A stretch of DNA of 64,000 nucleotides from Nymphaea colorata. Taxonomy: Eukaryota; Streptophyta; Magnoliopsida; Nymphaeales; Nymphaeaceae. The stretch is taken from contig NC_045140.1 of assembly GCF_008831285.2 (NCBI RefSeq), positions 6,938,505 to 7,002,504 on the forward strand. The letters run 5' to 3'. Below, piece by piece: positions 35,246 to 46,392 of the stretch (positions within the stretch are counted from its first letter, which is position 1; each line of letters starts with the position of its first letter). The notes beneath the pieces are model-generated. The model worked only from the letters and a program-made list of their open reading frames with translations. It was not told the DNA's origin and ran no database searches. Both the position numbers and the translations under genes were made by a program.

Positions 35246-35524
35246 TGTTAGATTTCAGATTTACTGAAATTTGTCTGCAACAGGTTTGAGCCTGCAAGAA
35301 GAGAGGAGTCTCAAGCGAGACTATGGAAGCAGAGGTCACAGAGAAACAGAGAGAGAATGGAGAACACGAACTAAGTTTTTTATTTTATTTTCCAATATAT
35401 ATATGCGTACATGATCTCAATACATTACATGGGTGCTACTTAGTGGGATACAGCTGTAACATAGCTGGGTTTAGTGGTGTACAGCTGTGGCTGCCTGTGG
35501 AGTCTTCGAGAGTCTTCTTTAACA
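35246..35524 (-). repeat. 5' LTR of copia element 2
   Basis: 279 bp, starting TGTTAGATTTC and ending TTTAACA on the plus strand. It differs from 30682-30960 at four positions and lies next to the primer site at 35231-35245. Confidence 0.96.
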
Positions 35525-38013
35525 ATAGAGACACAAGGACAACCATTTCTGCTAGAACTATATCTGCTTGCAATGGTATGTAGTCCTGGGGATACAATGG
35601 CCTAAGCAGTTAGTCTGTGTAGAGTCGGATTTTGTTAATATGAGTATGAAATTTAAAGGGCAACCGGTGAAGGGTTTTAGAGACTGAAATCATAAATCAG
35701 GAGGCTCTAGTGATGGAGATGACTGCCAATCAAGTGGACTACATCTTTTATTGTCGACATTTTAAGGTGAGAAGGAATGAAAGAGCTGTATGGAGTTTAC
35801 TGCTGCTCCCACATGGCTGCGACCATTGCGGGTCGAGTTTCAGCATGTATTTGAGAGCTCAAAGGGCTTACCACCAGCTTGACAGTTTGATCATCAAATT
35901 GAAGTAGAAACAGATGCTAATTCTATCAATTTGATGTTGTATAGATGTAGGCACTCACAAAAAGCAGAAAATTGAGAAGCTAATTAGAGAGATGTTGTTG
36001 GAAGGGATCATAGAGCCGAGTAAAAGCCCTTATTCCTCATTGGCACTACTGGTCAAGAAAAAAATGGGCCATAGTGATTTTGTGTTTATACGGCTTTAAG
36101 TGTCATACGGTAAAGAATAGTTACCCAATTCCTTTCATTGAAGAGCTGGTAGATGAACTAAGTGGGGTTCAGCTGTTTTCTGAGCTAGACTTGAGAGTAG
36201 GGTACTTCCAAATAAGAATGGCACCCAAGTCCCAAGATATTATAAAGACTGTGTTATAAACACACGAGGGATACTATGAATTCCGGATGATGCCCTTTGA
36301 GTCACTAATGCTTCTTCCACCTACAAGCCCTCATAATTGAGATCTTTTGACACTATCTTAGAAAACTCATCTACATCTTTTTTGATGATATATTGATATA
36401 TAGCTGCAGCCAAGAAGACCACCTAGACCACTTGACGCACGTGCTGACAGCACAAATTATATGCAGAACTCTCTAAGTGCCTCTTCAGAAGTGACCAAGT
36501 CACATACTTGGGTCATATACGTGGAGGAGGACAAAATTTCTGCAATCAAGAACTGGGAGTTACCAAAAAGCGTCGAGGGGCTGAGAACATTTTCAGGACT
36601 TGTAGGTTACTACTCAAATTCATTAAAGACTTTGGCATTCTAAGAGCCCTCTTAAACAAAATGCTGAAGCACAATGTATTTGAGTGGACTGAAGAAGGAA
36701 AGATGACATTTGCAAGATTGAAGGAAAGGTGGGTGTAAGTAAAGTCCTAAAGCAAGGGTGACACTCAATTTCTTTATACAGTAAAGCAATGGGGGAAGGT
36801 CTAAGGTTAAATCGGCTTATGAAAGGGAGTTAATAGCTATTGTCTTAGTTGTGCAATGATGATATCCTTACCTCATAGGGCGCAAGGTCCAGCTCAACGC
36901 AGATCATGGCAGCTTGAGGTGTTATGGGCAGCAAAGAATCATAACTTCTGCCCAATGAAAATAAATTACAAGGCTTATGAGCTATGAGTTTGAAGTAATC
37001 CATAAGAAAAGGACAAACAGTGTGATGGCCAATGGACTCTCAAGGCAGAAATCAGTGAACAACCCATCTCATTGATGATGACTGATGAGTGTTGCCACTT
37101 GGGACACGTCGGTCCTGTGGAGTAGGCTGAAGGAGGCTCACTGCACAGCTCCATCAGTTCAAGACATTAAAAGGTGGTTGGAGCTCGCTTCAGTTCAAGT
37201 GTATGGCTATAAATGGTGTGAGACTCATCCATTCTATCAAAGCGAAGTCTATATTCTACCAGAAACTGATCTAACTGAATCACTACTCCAACAGTTCCAT
37301 TGATAAGGAATCTAGTCACCCTGGTATTGAGAGAACCCTCCAACACATTCATTGTGTTTTTTATTGGCCCGACATGAAGAGGGATGTACGAGCTTTTGTG
37401 CAAGCATATGAAGTGTGCCAAAGGCACAAATATGAGACTCTAAAACCAGCTAGGTTGCTACAACCACTTCCAGTTCCTGAGAACATATGGGATGACTTCT
37501 CATTGGACTTTATAGAAAGGCTGCCTAAATCAAGGGGAAGATCAGTCGTTTTGGTGGTAGCAGATAGGCTTTCCAAGTACATCTATTTCGAGGCATTGGC
37601 ACACCCACTCTCCACCAAAGGCATAGCAAGAGCATTCCAAGAGAATATAAGCAAATTATACGGTATGCCACGAAGTATAGTCAATGCTCGAGATCCCTTG
37701 TTCTTGAGTCAGTTTGAATGATACCATCTTGCAGCTCAAAGGTCGTAACCTCAGCACAACATATCACTCGCAATCAGATGGCCAAACCAAGGCCATAAAC
37801 AGGGTGTTGGAGACGTACCTAAGGTCGACTATCTCTCTTCCATTTGGTCACTGGCATGTCACCCTTCCAATTGGTATATGGAAGGTCTCTCCCAACCTCA
37901 AAAGGTGCAGTCCCCTACCTCACAATCCAAAGGAAATAGACCTGCAACTATTGAGCAGAGATAGGTTGTGCTCGAAGTGCCTTGGAGAGGCTAGCAGCTG
38001 CAAAATCATATGA
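35525..38013 (+). pseudogene. gypsy pol: protease end, RT, RNase H, integrase (broken)
   Basis: The protease end reads QGQPFLLELYLLA at about 35535-35575. Reverse transcriptase pieces include IEPSKSPYSSLALLVKKK (36010-36065), NSYPIPFIEELVDELSG (36117-36165), FSELDLRVGYFQIRMAP (36177-36228), an FFDD-like site near 36380, and YLGHI near 36505. RNase H-region remnants follow around 36540-36990. Integrase pieces are HPGIERT, VFYWPDMKRDVRAFV, CQRHKYE, WDDFSLDFIERLPKSRG and VVADRLSKYIYF (37315-37600), then YHSQSDGQTKAINRVLETYL (37758-37815). These are plant gypsy (chromovirus/reina-like) motifs. Stops are frequent. Confidence 0.8.
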
Positions 38014-38549
38014 CGCAACAACATAAAAAGCCTAGAAGAGATGAGGAATATGCAGCAAAAGAAAATATTACATCAGAAAAAGAATAACATGAGGTAGTTT
38101 TACCAATAAAGGGCGCTGCTTTCATAGATCCATTTAGTCAAATATGAAACTGCTAAGAAGAAATCAGGTGCAACATAAAACACCTAATTGCAAAAGGGGC
38201 ATACTCAGGTTTGACGTATGGTTGCGTCATGATTTTGAGGCATCATTTTTTGATAAATAAATATAAATGATTTTGCATGCCATATTAGTAACTATTTCTA
38301 GAGACTTGAAATAACAACCTTGAGTAGACAAATTTGCAATTATCAAACACTAAAATATGACACTCTATATTAGAAAATAATCAGTAAGTTAGAAATTGTA
38401 GAGCTCACAAAACGTATTGACAAGCAAAATAGTGTATACCTGTGTGATATATGTTGCTAAAGTAATCCACCCTCACATATGGGAGTGAACAATTAGGTAT
38501 CCTTTCAAATTATTTAGAAATTTGTGGCCTAGTTGTAAGATTCCCTTTA
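38014..38549. other. Spacer right of the gypsy relic
   Basis: AT-rich. The gypsy 3' LTR would be expected here but could not be recognised. Confidence 0.4.
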
Positions 38550-38625
38550 AAATATTGTGAAAACATATTGAAATCATTTCTTTAAAGTATTGAAAATATT
38601 GTGAAAACATATTGAAATCATTTCT
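38550..38625 (+). repeat. 32-bp direct repeat pair, 12-bp spacer
   Basis: AAATATTGTGAAAACATATT plus GAAATCATTTCT occurs at 38550-38581 and again at 38594-38625 with no difference. Confidence 0.9.
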
Positions 38626-38649
38626 CTAAGGACAGCATTTACTGACGCA

Positions 38650-39293
38650 ATAACAAATGTTTCACTAAAATTGTAATACTATAACTAAAAATGTATCATT
38701 ACCAGCATCAAGACGTATCGATGGTAAAGTACGCTATATCAAGGTGAATGGAAACCCCATTAGTAAAACTCTGCCTTATGCAAGAGACATTACTAACATG
38801 AAAAGCTCACATTAGTCATAATTAATAAATACTGACGTTCATTCCAAGCCCTCAATAAATGGCTAGTCCTTACTTACATACCCAAAATACGTTAGTAAAA
38901 CTATTCTTATGCTACTTATGGGAAGGGCATGCATTACTAACATGGAAAGCTCACGTCACTGGAATGACACATACATTGACATGGAAGACACAATTTCAGT
39001 GATAATCAAATAAATATTGGTACATTATCAAACTGTTAGTAAACAATGAATCCTTACTGATATATGCGAATATACTGTCATTGATAATCAAATTAATACT
39101 GATGATGTTTCTCACTATCAGTAAATGTGTGCTCTTCACGCAAGTCAGTGAACGCAAAGTGATCCTTACAATTTTGTCTGGTCGTCAGTAATAGGGTCTT
39201 TACTATGAGCATCATGCTCCTGTCAGCAAAAAATTGATTTTTACTAATGCACTTTCTTTTTGCCCGTCCGCCAAACCTAGGTCTTTTGTAGTG
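38650..39293 (-). mobile_element. CACTA-type transposon terminus with subterminal repeats
   Basis: The right end reads, on minus, CACTACAAAAGACCTAGG (39276-39293), the form of CACTA (En/Spm) terminal inverted repeats. Inward of it, short words such as ACTGAC, TTAGTAA, TTACTAA and CATTACTAACATG recur in both orientations over about 600 bases, as in CACTA subterminal regions, where the element's transposase binds. No second end or transposase gene was found, so this is either an isolated end or a short defective copy. Confidence 0.55.
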
Positions 39294-39669
39294 ATTTATT
39301 GGCATGTTTTTTTCTTTCACTTACTTTAAAAACACTTGTAACCACAACTTGAACATTTAGATTAACACAGTCTTTATGACATTTGATCACAAAATTGGTA
39401 GAGAAAAGTTACCGAGTAAGCAAAAGAATATAGATAACATCTACTTATAAGTTCTCCTCAAAAGCCAAATAGAAAATATTCAAAAGAGAATATGTGGGAA
39501 GGGTTCTAAATTTGGTGCAGCTTGGGCTAGGAGTAGTCTCTAATCAAGGACAAAATGTCATGGAAGGGAGGAATCGAGTTCGTACTAAGTTCTTAAATAG
39601 ATGGTTGTTTTGATTTACTAGTACTTACGTTCAAGGAACTTATTATACGTTATCGTTTCCTTTAGTCGT

Positions 39670-39800
39670 GTGAAGATGGTAAATCAACTTCTTGTTGGAG
39701 TTCATATTGCAGCAGCTGCTGAAGCAATGGCTTTTTCAGTACGGTTGGGCTTAAGAACAAGAACATTGTTTGATGTCATCATGCACGGTGGCAGTACATG
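39670..39800 (+). pseudogene. Exon scrap resembling the plant aldolase/dehydrogenase fusion gene
   Basis: The plus frame gives KMVNQLLVGVHIAAAAEAMA followed by FSVRLGLRTRTLFDVI and a damaged GGSTW. This pattern is known from the C-terminal part of the 6-phosphogluconate-dehydrogenase-like domains of the large plant ketose-bisphosphate aldolase class-II family protein (Arabidopsis At1g18270 type), where KMVNQLL...AAEAMAF...GL is conserved. Only one exon's worth is present, neighbouring exons are absent, and the frame runs into an unrelated hairpin. It is therefore a captured or duplicated fragment and not a gene. Identification is from memory of the family. Confidence 0.6.
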
Positions 39801-39807
39801 GCAACCA

Positions 39808-39889
39808 TCTCCTTCCTCCATCCCCCTTTGTGATTTGCATCGGGTTGAAATTCTAAAAGCAACCACAAAAGGGAGATGGAGGAAGGAGA
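39808..39889. repeat. Long inverted repeat (hairpin)
   Basis: TCTCCTTCCTCCATCCCCC at 39808-39826 and the following TTTGTG are matched in inverse at 39864-39889 (CACAAAAGGGAGATGGAGG, then AAGGAGA), about 24 of 26 positions. The loop is about 31 bases. Confidence 0.8.
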
Positions 39890-40243
39890 TATGAAGAAAT
39901 AGAGCCCTAGTGAGATCTTTCTCTTGCTGCTATGTATGCATTGTCTGTGAAGGTAAGTTTCCTATGTGGAATAAAATTCAAAGGCAGGGATAGCATTTGC
40001 CAAATAGGATAGAATGTGCAAGAAAGACAAACAAGAGGGCAGTGCTCACATATTGTGCATGGAGTGAAGTCAAGTTGTTTGGAAGGAAAAGAATCTCGTG
40101 GAAAGATATGGAAGGGGATTTCAAGCATGGAAAGGTGTCAAATTGAAACAAGAGTGGCTAACTGAGTATCAGAAGATAACTTTCTGCATACTTTGCTGGA
40201 AGTTATGGTTGGGCTGCATGAAACATGTTAGTTTACGACGAAT

Positions 40244-40550
40244 TCACATGGGTATGGGAATGGTGAAATGGGTACGTGTACAAGAACTTTTGAAATATGA
40301 AGTACAAAAGAGTGTATATGTAAATATATATATTATATTATATAATAATCTATATGAATTCTCAAAATTAAAGAAAAATAAAAGAAAATATATAATCTTG
40401 GTGGAACAGAAAAAACATAACTAAACAAAAAAATTAAGTTTGAAAATATAAATTTTTTAATTTTTAAAATATAGCCATACCCCGCATACCTGTGTCACCA
40501 TACCCACATACTAATATAGGTACTTGGGCAGATCAAACATACCTGTGTGA
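40244..40550. mobile_element. Inverted-repeat element, TCACATGGGTATG family
   Basis: TCACATGGGTATG at 40244-40256 is matched in inverse by CATACCTGTGTGA at 40538-40550 (11 of 13). Further inverse words (GGTATGGGAATGG, CCATACCCACA) lie inside. The middle is very AT-rich. A related right end occurs at about 52955-52972. Confidence 0.5.
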
Positions 40551-40731
40551 CTTACGTTTATGATCAATGAAAGAGCTGGCTCCTAAGATGTTAGAAAAGG
40601 TGGTCTTGCAGTCCTATATGGAGGAGTTTAGGTCTATATAATAAATGAAAGGAGAGGGAAAGAATTGGTAGATTTATGGCTGTCCTTGAAAGTGGTTTGC
40701 TCAGACGATCCGAGTGAATTGATGTTCCAAG

Positions 40732-41109
40732 CATTGTCACAAAAAATGGGGACGGGTATTAAACGGCGACGAAAAAAACAGGTATAATACGGCGAAGTCT
40801 AATATATTGGGAATAAAACGGGAAAAGTTCGGCAAATTTTTTTAAAAAATTAAACATTTAATACATCTTAAAAATTATAAAAAATAATAATTAATAAAAA
40901 AATGGCAAAAAACGAGAAAATAACGACAAAAATGAGAAATAAGGTATAATACGGGTATTATATGGGTATTAAGCGGGTATTATACGCGTTTTTTGTTTTT
41001 TGACATTTTTTAAAAAAAATGGGAATAGTACGGATATTATACGACAGAACTGTTTTCAGCATTAAATACTCATTTTTAAAAAAAAAAACGGTATTTTTTG
41101 TGACAATAC
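40732..41109. mobile_element. MITE with perfect 15-bp TIR and 7-bp target duplication
   Basis: ATTGTCACAAAAAAT at 40733-40747 and its exact inverse at 41093-41107 frame a 378-bp element. TTCCAAG lies outside both ends (40725-40731 and 41110-41116). The interior repeats GGGTATTA and TATAATACGG-like words many times in both orientations and holds long A and T runs. There is no coding capacity. The duplication length would fit hAT or Mutator relatives, and one or two end bases are ambiguous. Confidence 0.75.
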
Positions 41110-41988
41110 TTCCAAGTAATGCAGTTAATTGTGTGATATGATGGGAAAGCATTAATGAAGGATGGTTTCAGTGTACACAGATCATGAGGAAGGAAGTGGG
41201 AGAAGGAAAGGATGCAGCAGAAGTCGAGTTACTTCGATGGGGTATGAGAGGCTTTAGGTAGGAGGGACGCTTCTAGTGGTTACTGATAACAGATGGAAGA
41301 TGATGCTTGAGGGTAGGAAGAAATGACCTATTACTGAGTGGGTAGCTCAAATGGGGTATATACACAGCAAAAAAATGGGGGAGTCACCACCCTAGATCAG
41401 AACGTCTTAAACACAAAAAGGGTCGCAACCTTGGTTGGGGCTCGTCCACCTTTTGGATCTAACACTGTCAGATTGTGGAGAGGAGAAGATGACAGTTTCA
41501 GTAGCTGGCCATCCTCTTCTAAGCTGGATTCTCCCAAACAGCCTGGCTACGTTAAGGCTGGGAATAAGGTTAGACTGGCATCCATGGATCCATTCTAGCA
41601 AGTCATCCTTCCAATTGCCATTATTTGGCTTAACTATGACCACCCTTTCGTCTTAACTACTAAATTCCAAAGAGAAAAAGCAATTCAGTGAGATCTCCAA
41701 CTCAAGAAAATCATGGCTGCGACATTGCCATGCACATTCAGCATAAATAAAATGATTTTGAGTGATGTCTCACCAGGCCTGAGACTTCAGTTTTATCCTT
41801 CTTGAACTCAGTAGTAATGTGAATATTCAGCTAGATGTCATGGCCTTTGCTCCATTGTCCCCATCTGATGCCAGTTTGCAGCCAATTGTGAGCTTTGATG
41901 CGGTTAGTGGGATGCCATTTACAAAATAGAAGATGCTCTCCCTATCGGCTCCAAGATTGCTTGTTAGCTCTAGAAAGACACTCCTATC
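41110..41988. other. Spacer with no supported gene
   Basis: Short frames exist on both strands (for example 41338-41598 plus, 41407-41643 minus), but none shows a recognisable domain. Confidence 0.4.
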
Positions 41989-42129
41989 CAGGGGCGGAGT
42001 CAAGGGGAGACCCACACGGACTTTGGCCCACCTCAAAAAAAAAAAAAAAAATTATATGTAAATTTTAGAAAAATGATATTTCGGCCGGTGTCAAAATTTA
42101 AAAACTTTAATCGGCCTGCTCCGCCCCTA
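41989..42129. mobile_element. hAT-like MITE, CAGGGGCGGAG family
   Basis: AGGGGCGGAG at 41990-41999 is exactly inverse to CTCCGCCCCT at 42119-42128. Outside, CTCCTATC (41981-41988) and CTCCTTTC (42130-42137) match at 7 of 8, the duplication length of hAT elements. The interior has an A run and no gene. Confidence 0.75.
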
Positions 42130-42179
42130 CTCCTTTCTATCATGTTTCACCCGATTATGCAATTTTCAACAAGAAGTAA

Positions 42180-42540
42180 AAGAAAGGAGATTATTTTCGT
42201 ATGAACCATAAGGCCAAGTGAAAGCTGTCCTTCCAGCATTCGTCAAGGTGCTTTTGGTTAAACCACGAGTGGAAACCATGAGCTAGGCTATATCTAAGAT
42301 TACGGGCTTCTTGCCAAACCAGCCAAATATCTGCTTCCAGATGGGCCAGACCACCGAGAAATGAAAATTTTAATGGTTTTCCTCCTCAGATACCAAATGG
42401 CATAAGTAGCATCTTGACGCTGAACTAAACCCGGCGTCTCTGCAAAAGAAAAAAAAGGTCCAGAGGTAGCCAGCCAAGCAAAGCAATGAAAACTGTCCAA
42501 TCCTCTCCCTTTCCAAACCATCTGCAACTTTTCCATTTCA
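42180..42540 (-). pseudogene. Possible LINE scrap (zf-RVT-like)
   Basis: On minus, pieces across two frames resemble the region after the reverse transcriptase of plant LINEs: FHCFAWLATSGPFF, then a stretch where a Cys pair would be expected, then SFLGGLAHLEADIWLVWQEA. The zinc-binding Cys/His pattern is no longer clear and there are stops. This is a weak call and could be coincidence. Confidence 0.25.
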
Positions 42541-43428
42541 CAAGTTCTTTAATGCCAGCCCACGCCTAGATGATTCTCTTCCTGGAGGCTGAGGCCTGCT
42601 TTCCACAACACTTAAAATCCCAAATACTGCTATTCTTGATTTACTTCTCCATGATCAATCAACCTCAAGAAGAATCAGTAGAGAGGGCATGGCAGGCCAG
42701 GAAGGCCAGGTTTGCTTTGTTTGTCACTTAAAAAAATGAGTGATTGTAAGGCACTGACTCAAGTCTCTGGTGTGGGCACCACATGCGGCTGGACCTAGCT
42801 AAGCCTAAGATCACATTTCAGGGGCTGGCGTGCGCAGTCGTCCATGTCAATCACACAGTAGCTCACTACTGGTTATAACTGTTATAATAACCTTTTTCTT
42901 TCAACTTTCTAAGGCCTACTTTGTTTACTTAAAGGCCTAGCTTATTTGACAACTTTTTAGAAAAGCATAACCTTTATTAGAAGAAAAAGCAAAAAGCGAT
43001 CTGCAAATTTTGTTTTTTCTTTTAGCTCTAGAAAAAGAGCAGTTTAGTATGAGTTGATCTTGAACTAAGAAGCACCTAAGTTTGAGTTGCTCCCTTAGCC
43101 CTAGTAGCAAGATAACAAGAGCCCAAATGAAAACCCACAAATGAAAACCCAGCCAAGTGACGGGATCAAACAGTAGCTTTGTCTTCTCCAAAATCGTTCC
43201 TAAAATTTGCAATAATGGTTCAGTAACAGTTTGGGTCCAATTCAAATTTTATGATAATTTAGTGGTACTTTAAAACAAAGGGTCTGATTAGTATTGCTTG
43301 GATTTTTCTGAATTGGATTCGGAATCAATACGATGTCCAGCAAGGTTTCGTTATGAAAGAGTGAACAATATTGGAGATAAAGTGATACCTTCATTTTAAG
43401 TTCTCTAGTATCAACTCTCCGTGCTGCA
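42541..43428. other. Spacer, nothing seen
   Basis: No domain, RNA gene or element boundary could be supported. Confidence 0.5.
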
Positions 43429-43498
43429 AAAAAAGGTTATCAATGCGTAAATTGATGCACGATAAAAAAGGTTATCAATGCGTAAATTGATGCATGAT
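43429..43498 (+). repeat. 35-bp tandem pair
   Basis: AAAAAAGGTTATCAATGCGT plus AAATTGATGCACGAT occurs at 43429-43463 and directly again at 43464-43498 with one C/T difference. Confidence 0.9.
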
Positions 43499-44547
43499 GG
43501 AGGCAATACCTTGAAGTACCGAAAGTAGGCCTTGTACTTTATGGGCAAAAAGGGTTAATGGAACTTCAGTTGTCGGCCAGCTAGCGGGGCTCCTGCACTC
43601 ATCCACAAGGATTTTTGGGCAAAATTAACTTAAATAGTTGTAATCTTCGTGTATGAAAACCTAATAATCAACTCAAAATGGACATCTTTACTAATAGCGT
43701 CGTTGGCATGATTATCCATGAAAGCAAAACGGACAGATCTGTGGGTGAATGTACTAACACATGCAAACATGGGATGGTGGATCACTCACCAATAAATCTG
43801 CTGATGATCATAAACTAATTATTTAGCTTTTCTTTTCTTCATTTTTTTATCAGAAAGCCATGATGTCACACCTGTGTTCAAAATCAAAGTTTTAGTTCTT
43901 GTTTTCTTGGGCTCTCAACCTCCTGCAAAACGAGGCTCACAGATATGAACTTAAAAGTGTGGGAGAGGCAGCACCCCGATGCAGTAAAAGCAAGCACCTG
44001 TACCCTAAAGGGAACAAAGAGTTGAGTGGAAGCTTTGACTCTCTTCTAAGCGATAAAACGAAATACTTTTGCTCACATAAGAAAAACTTAATGTTTTTGA
44101 AATAAATGATATTAAATATCATGTGTTCTTCCAAAACCCATAATGCCATTGCCTGGTGTTGTTTTTAGATCTAATAATGAAATGGCAGATGCAATCAGGC
44201 AATGTTTAATCATGCAATGTTTCTTGAAACCAGAACGTGATGGCTTTTTTAACATGTGCTTTATAGACATGTGTAGGAAAAATGCAATGCTCTTCATGTC
44301 AAAACCCTGATAGAGTTAGAGTGAGTTTTTTAAGAACACATGGTATTTCGCCACTAATATATAATGGTATTCAATATTCTATTCCAAATCATACTCTTAA
44401 GGAAACTGGACAAACCAACTCAGTCCAGCCATTAGCTTTTGTCTCATTTGAACCCAATCGTAAACATAAACACATTGATTAGACATAAAGATATCTACTA
44501 GATGCATCTAACATCTAAGTTTGAACTTGTCGAGGAGTCCGGTTAGA
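43499..44547. other. Spacer, nothing seen
   Basis: Short frames only. Confidence 0.5.
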
Positions 44548-44957
44548 GATGTCAATGGTTAGGATTTGAATCAAATATATGATCAAACAACTTTAAAGAA
44601 AAAAAAGATATGGAACAAGATTAACATCCGATAGAAATTGAATCAGATTCAGATTTCAAAAAAGAACATATAAGTATCATATATTCAATATTTTACGTAC
44701 TGAAAGTCAGTACCTATCATACCATAATGCAGTTCGGATTCGGCTGCGTATCCAAAAGTTAGATTAGGCCTTGGATGTGAAAACAGATGTTCAATTCATA
44801 TCAAATTTGAATTATGAATTTAAAAATTGGATTCCAATATGGTATATTACTTTTTCTTCTTATTTGAATCTGAATTTGAATCCAAATATGTAAACATCAA
44901 ATAAATAGGATATGACAATAAAAGATACGTTCGGTTTGAATCAAATCCATTGACATC
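44548..44957. mobile_element. Inverted-repeat element, GATGTCAATGG family, copy 2
   Basis: GATGTCAATGG at 44548-44558 is exactly inverse to CCATTGACATC at 44947-44957, and the next words (GATTTGAATCAAAT; TTTGAATCAAATC) also mirror each other. The interior is AT-rich with ATTTGAATC words and no gene. The ends match the element at 6999-7445. Confidence 0.65.
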
Positions 44958-46338
44958 CGGACTTAAGTCGGACTATTAACCAATGTTTGGCTAAATTTGA
45001 CTGTTCATAGATGTATATATCTAGCAGTCCTTTAAATATGGTACATTTTCTTGTTTTGGATGATTGCAATCATGCACTGATTGAAATCATACTTTGTGAT
45101 GGTAAAGAACAAAATCGCCAACATTAGTAAGTACATCAACGCCCAGAGTGGTGATAAATAGCATGAGACAATTGATTATGTGCCTTCCTGATCGGTCCAC
45201 CCATCATCTTCTAGATGGTCCTTCAGCTTTGCCTTGGGACAAATTTGGTCGCAGATCAGACAAGAGGAATATGACTCCAACGGGAAAAAATTACAGAGGA
45301 AGCTTACAAAATCAGGGCGGTCGGATTTTGAGATCTGATGGCCCACATCATGTGATAATTGCTCCTTTCACCTACTGGGCTCAATAAAGATTTCCAACCA
45401 TTTCTTGTGATGTCAAAAAAATCTAGAAATGCCTTTACCAGGTGGTGGATATTTAGGGCTGATTAGCAAACGAGTGAAAGGAACCAAACAAGCCTTTTTT
45501 GGGCTTAATTTTGCACTAATATCTCGTGTTAAGGCAAATTAAACTTGAGCATTGGTTCACGTAAATGAGTCACACTCTGAAAATGAGTTGGCTCATGCAA
45601 AAAGCAAATCACACCCTTGTTTTTCTTTAAGATGTCGCTTTAAAGCGGTTTCTGATCTCATTTAACAACAACAGCAACAACGACAATTATAGCAACAACA
45701 ACGACGATAATAATAATAATATAATAGTAGTAATTAATAATAAGAATATGTAAGTGTAAATGTTTACATAGTATAAAATATACATCAATGGCCTATATCT
45801 TTCAAGTATTTTATACTTTGTTTATTTCATATTCATTTAGAAACTTCAATAAAGTATAGGCTGCAACATAAATAAGGGCATTTTTATTATTGAAGTGGAT
45901 ATGGGATGTCAGGTTGCCACCTGTTTCATTTCATTAAATCGCTCAATCTGAAGATTTTTTTTTGCTTAACTGTCATATATTATTATAAGTACATTGGCAG
46001 CTATCACATGATAAATCAGTGCAGCGATAAGTATGGATTTGTGTTGACAGTTGGTTTCTTCATATAGTTTAGTTTATTATATATTGGTGCCCCTCACATA
46101 TAAGATTTCTTATATTGGTGCGGTTTAGTCACAAATTTCTGACTCGACCACTGGGTTACATGTGCCTGGTCGCTAGATTAAATATATGGCTTAAGTTATC
46201 GAGTAACCCGTAAATGTGGTGGCATGATTTCAATTTCAATAGATGGCTCAAACTTCAAAGTCTGAAATACCAAAGTTGGATATAATATATATATATATAT
46301 ATAATCCTTAAATTGGCATTGATTTCACAATCATATTT

Positions 46339-46392
<54 letters not shown>

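Larger units (their letters stand above)
30682..35524 (-). mobile_element. Young Ty1/copia element nested in gypsy, minus strand
   Basis: The 279-bp LTRs at 30682-30960 (3') and 35246-35524 (5') have the same length and differ at only four positions by my count. ATAGA occurs directly outside both ends (30677-30681 and 35525-35529). The primer site TGGTATCAGAGCACC (read on minus) abuts the 5' LTR and a G-rich tract abuts the 3' LTR. Gag-pol runs from 35092 to 30968 in one frame broken by six stop codons. The element is structurally complete but not autonomous. Confidence 0.97.
29790..38013 (+). mobile_element. Decayed Ty3/gypsy element, split by a nested copia insertion
   Basis: Plus-strand gypsy gag and protease remains lie left of the copia insertion (29790-30681). 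Protease end, reverse transcriptase, RNase H and integrase remains lie to its right (35525-38013). Removing 30682-35529 joins the two halves in one readable protease frame. LTRs could not be identified, so the true limits are open. Stops and frameshifts are dense, and the element is much older than its copia passenger. Confidence 0.8.

Noticed and set aside
45148-45387. 79-codon plus frame
   Set aside because: No domain, no splice context, AT-rich spacer on both sides.
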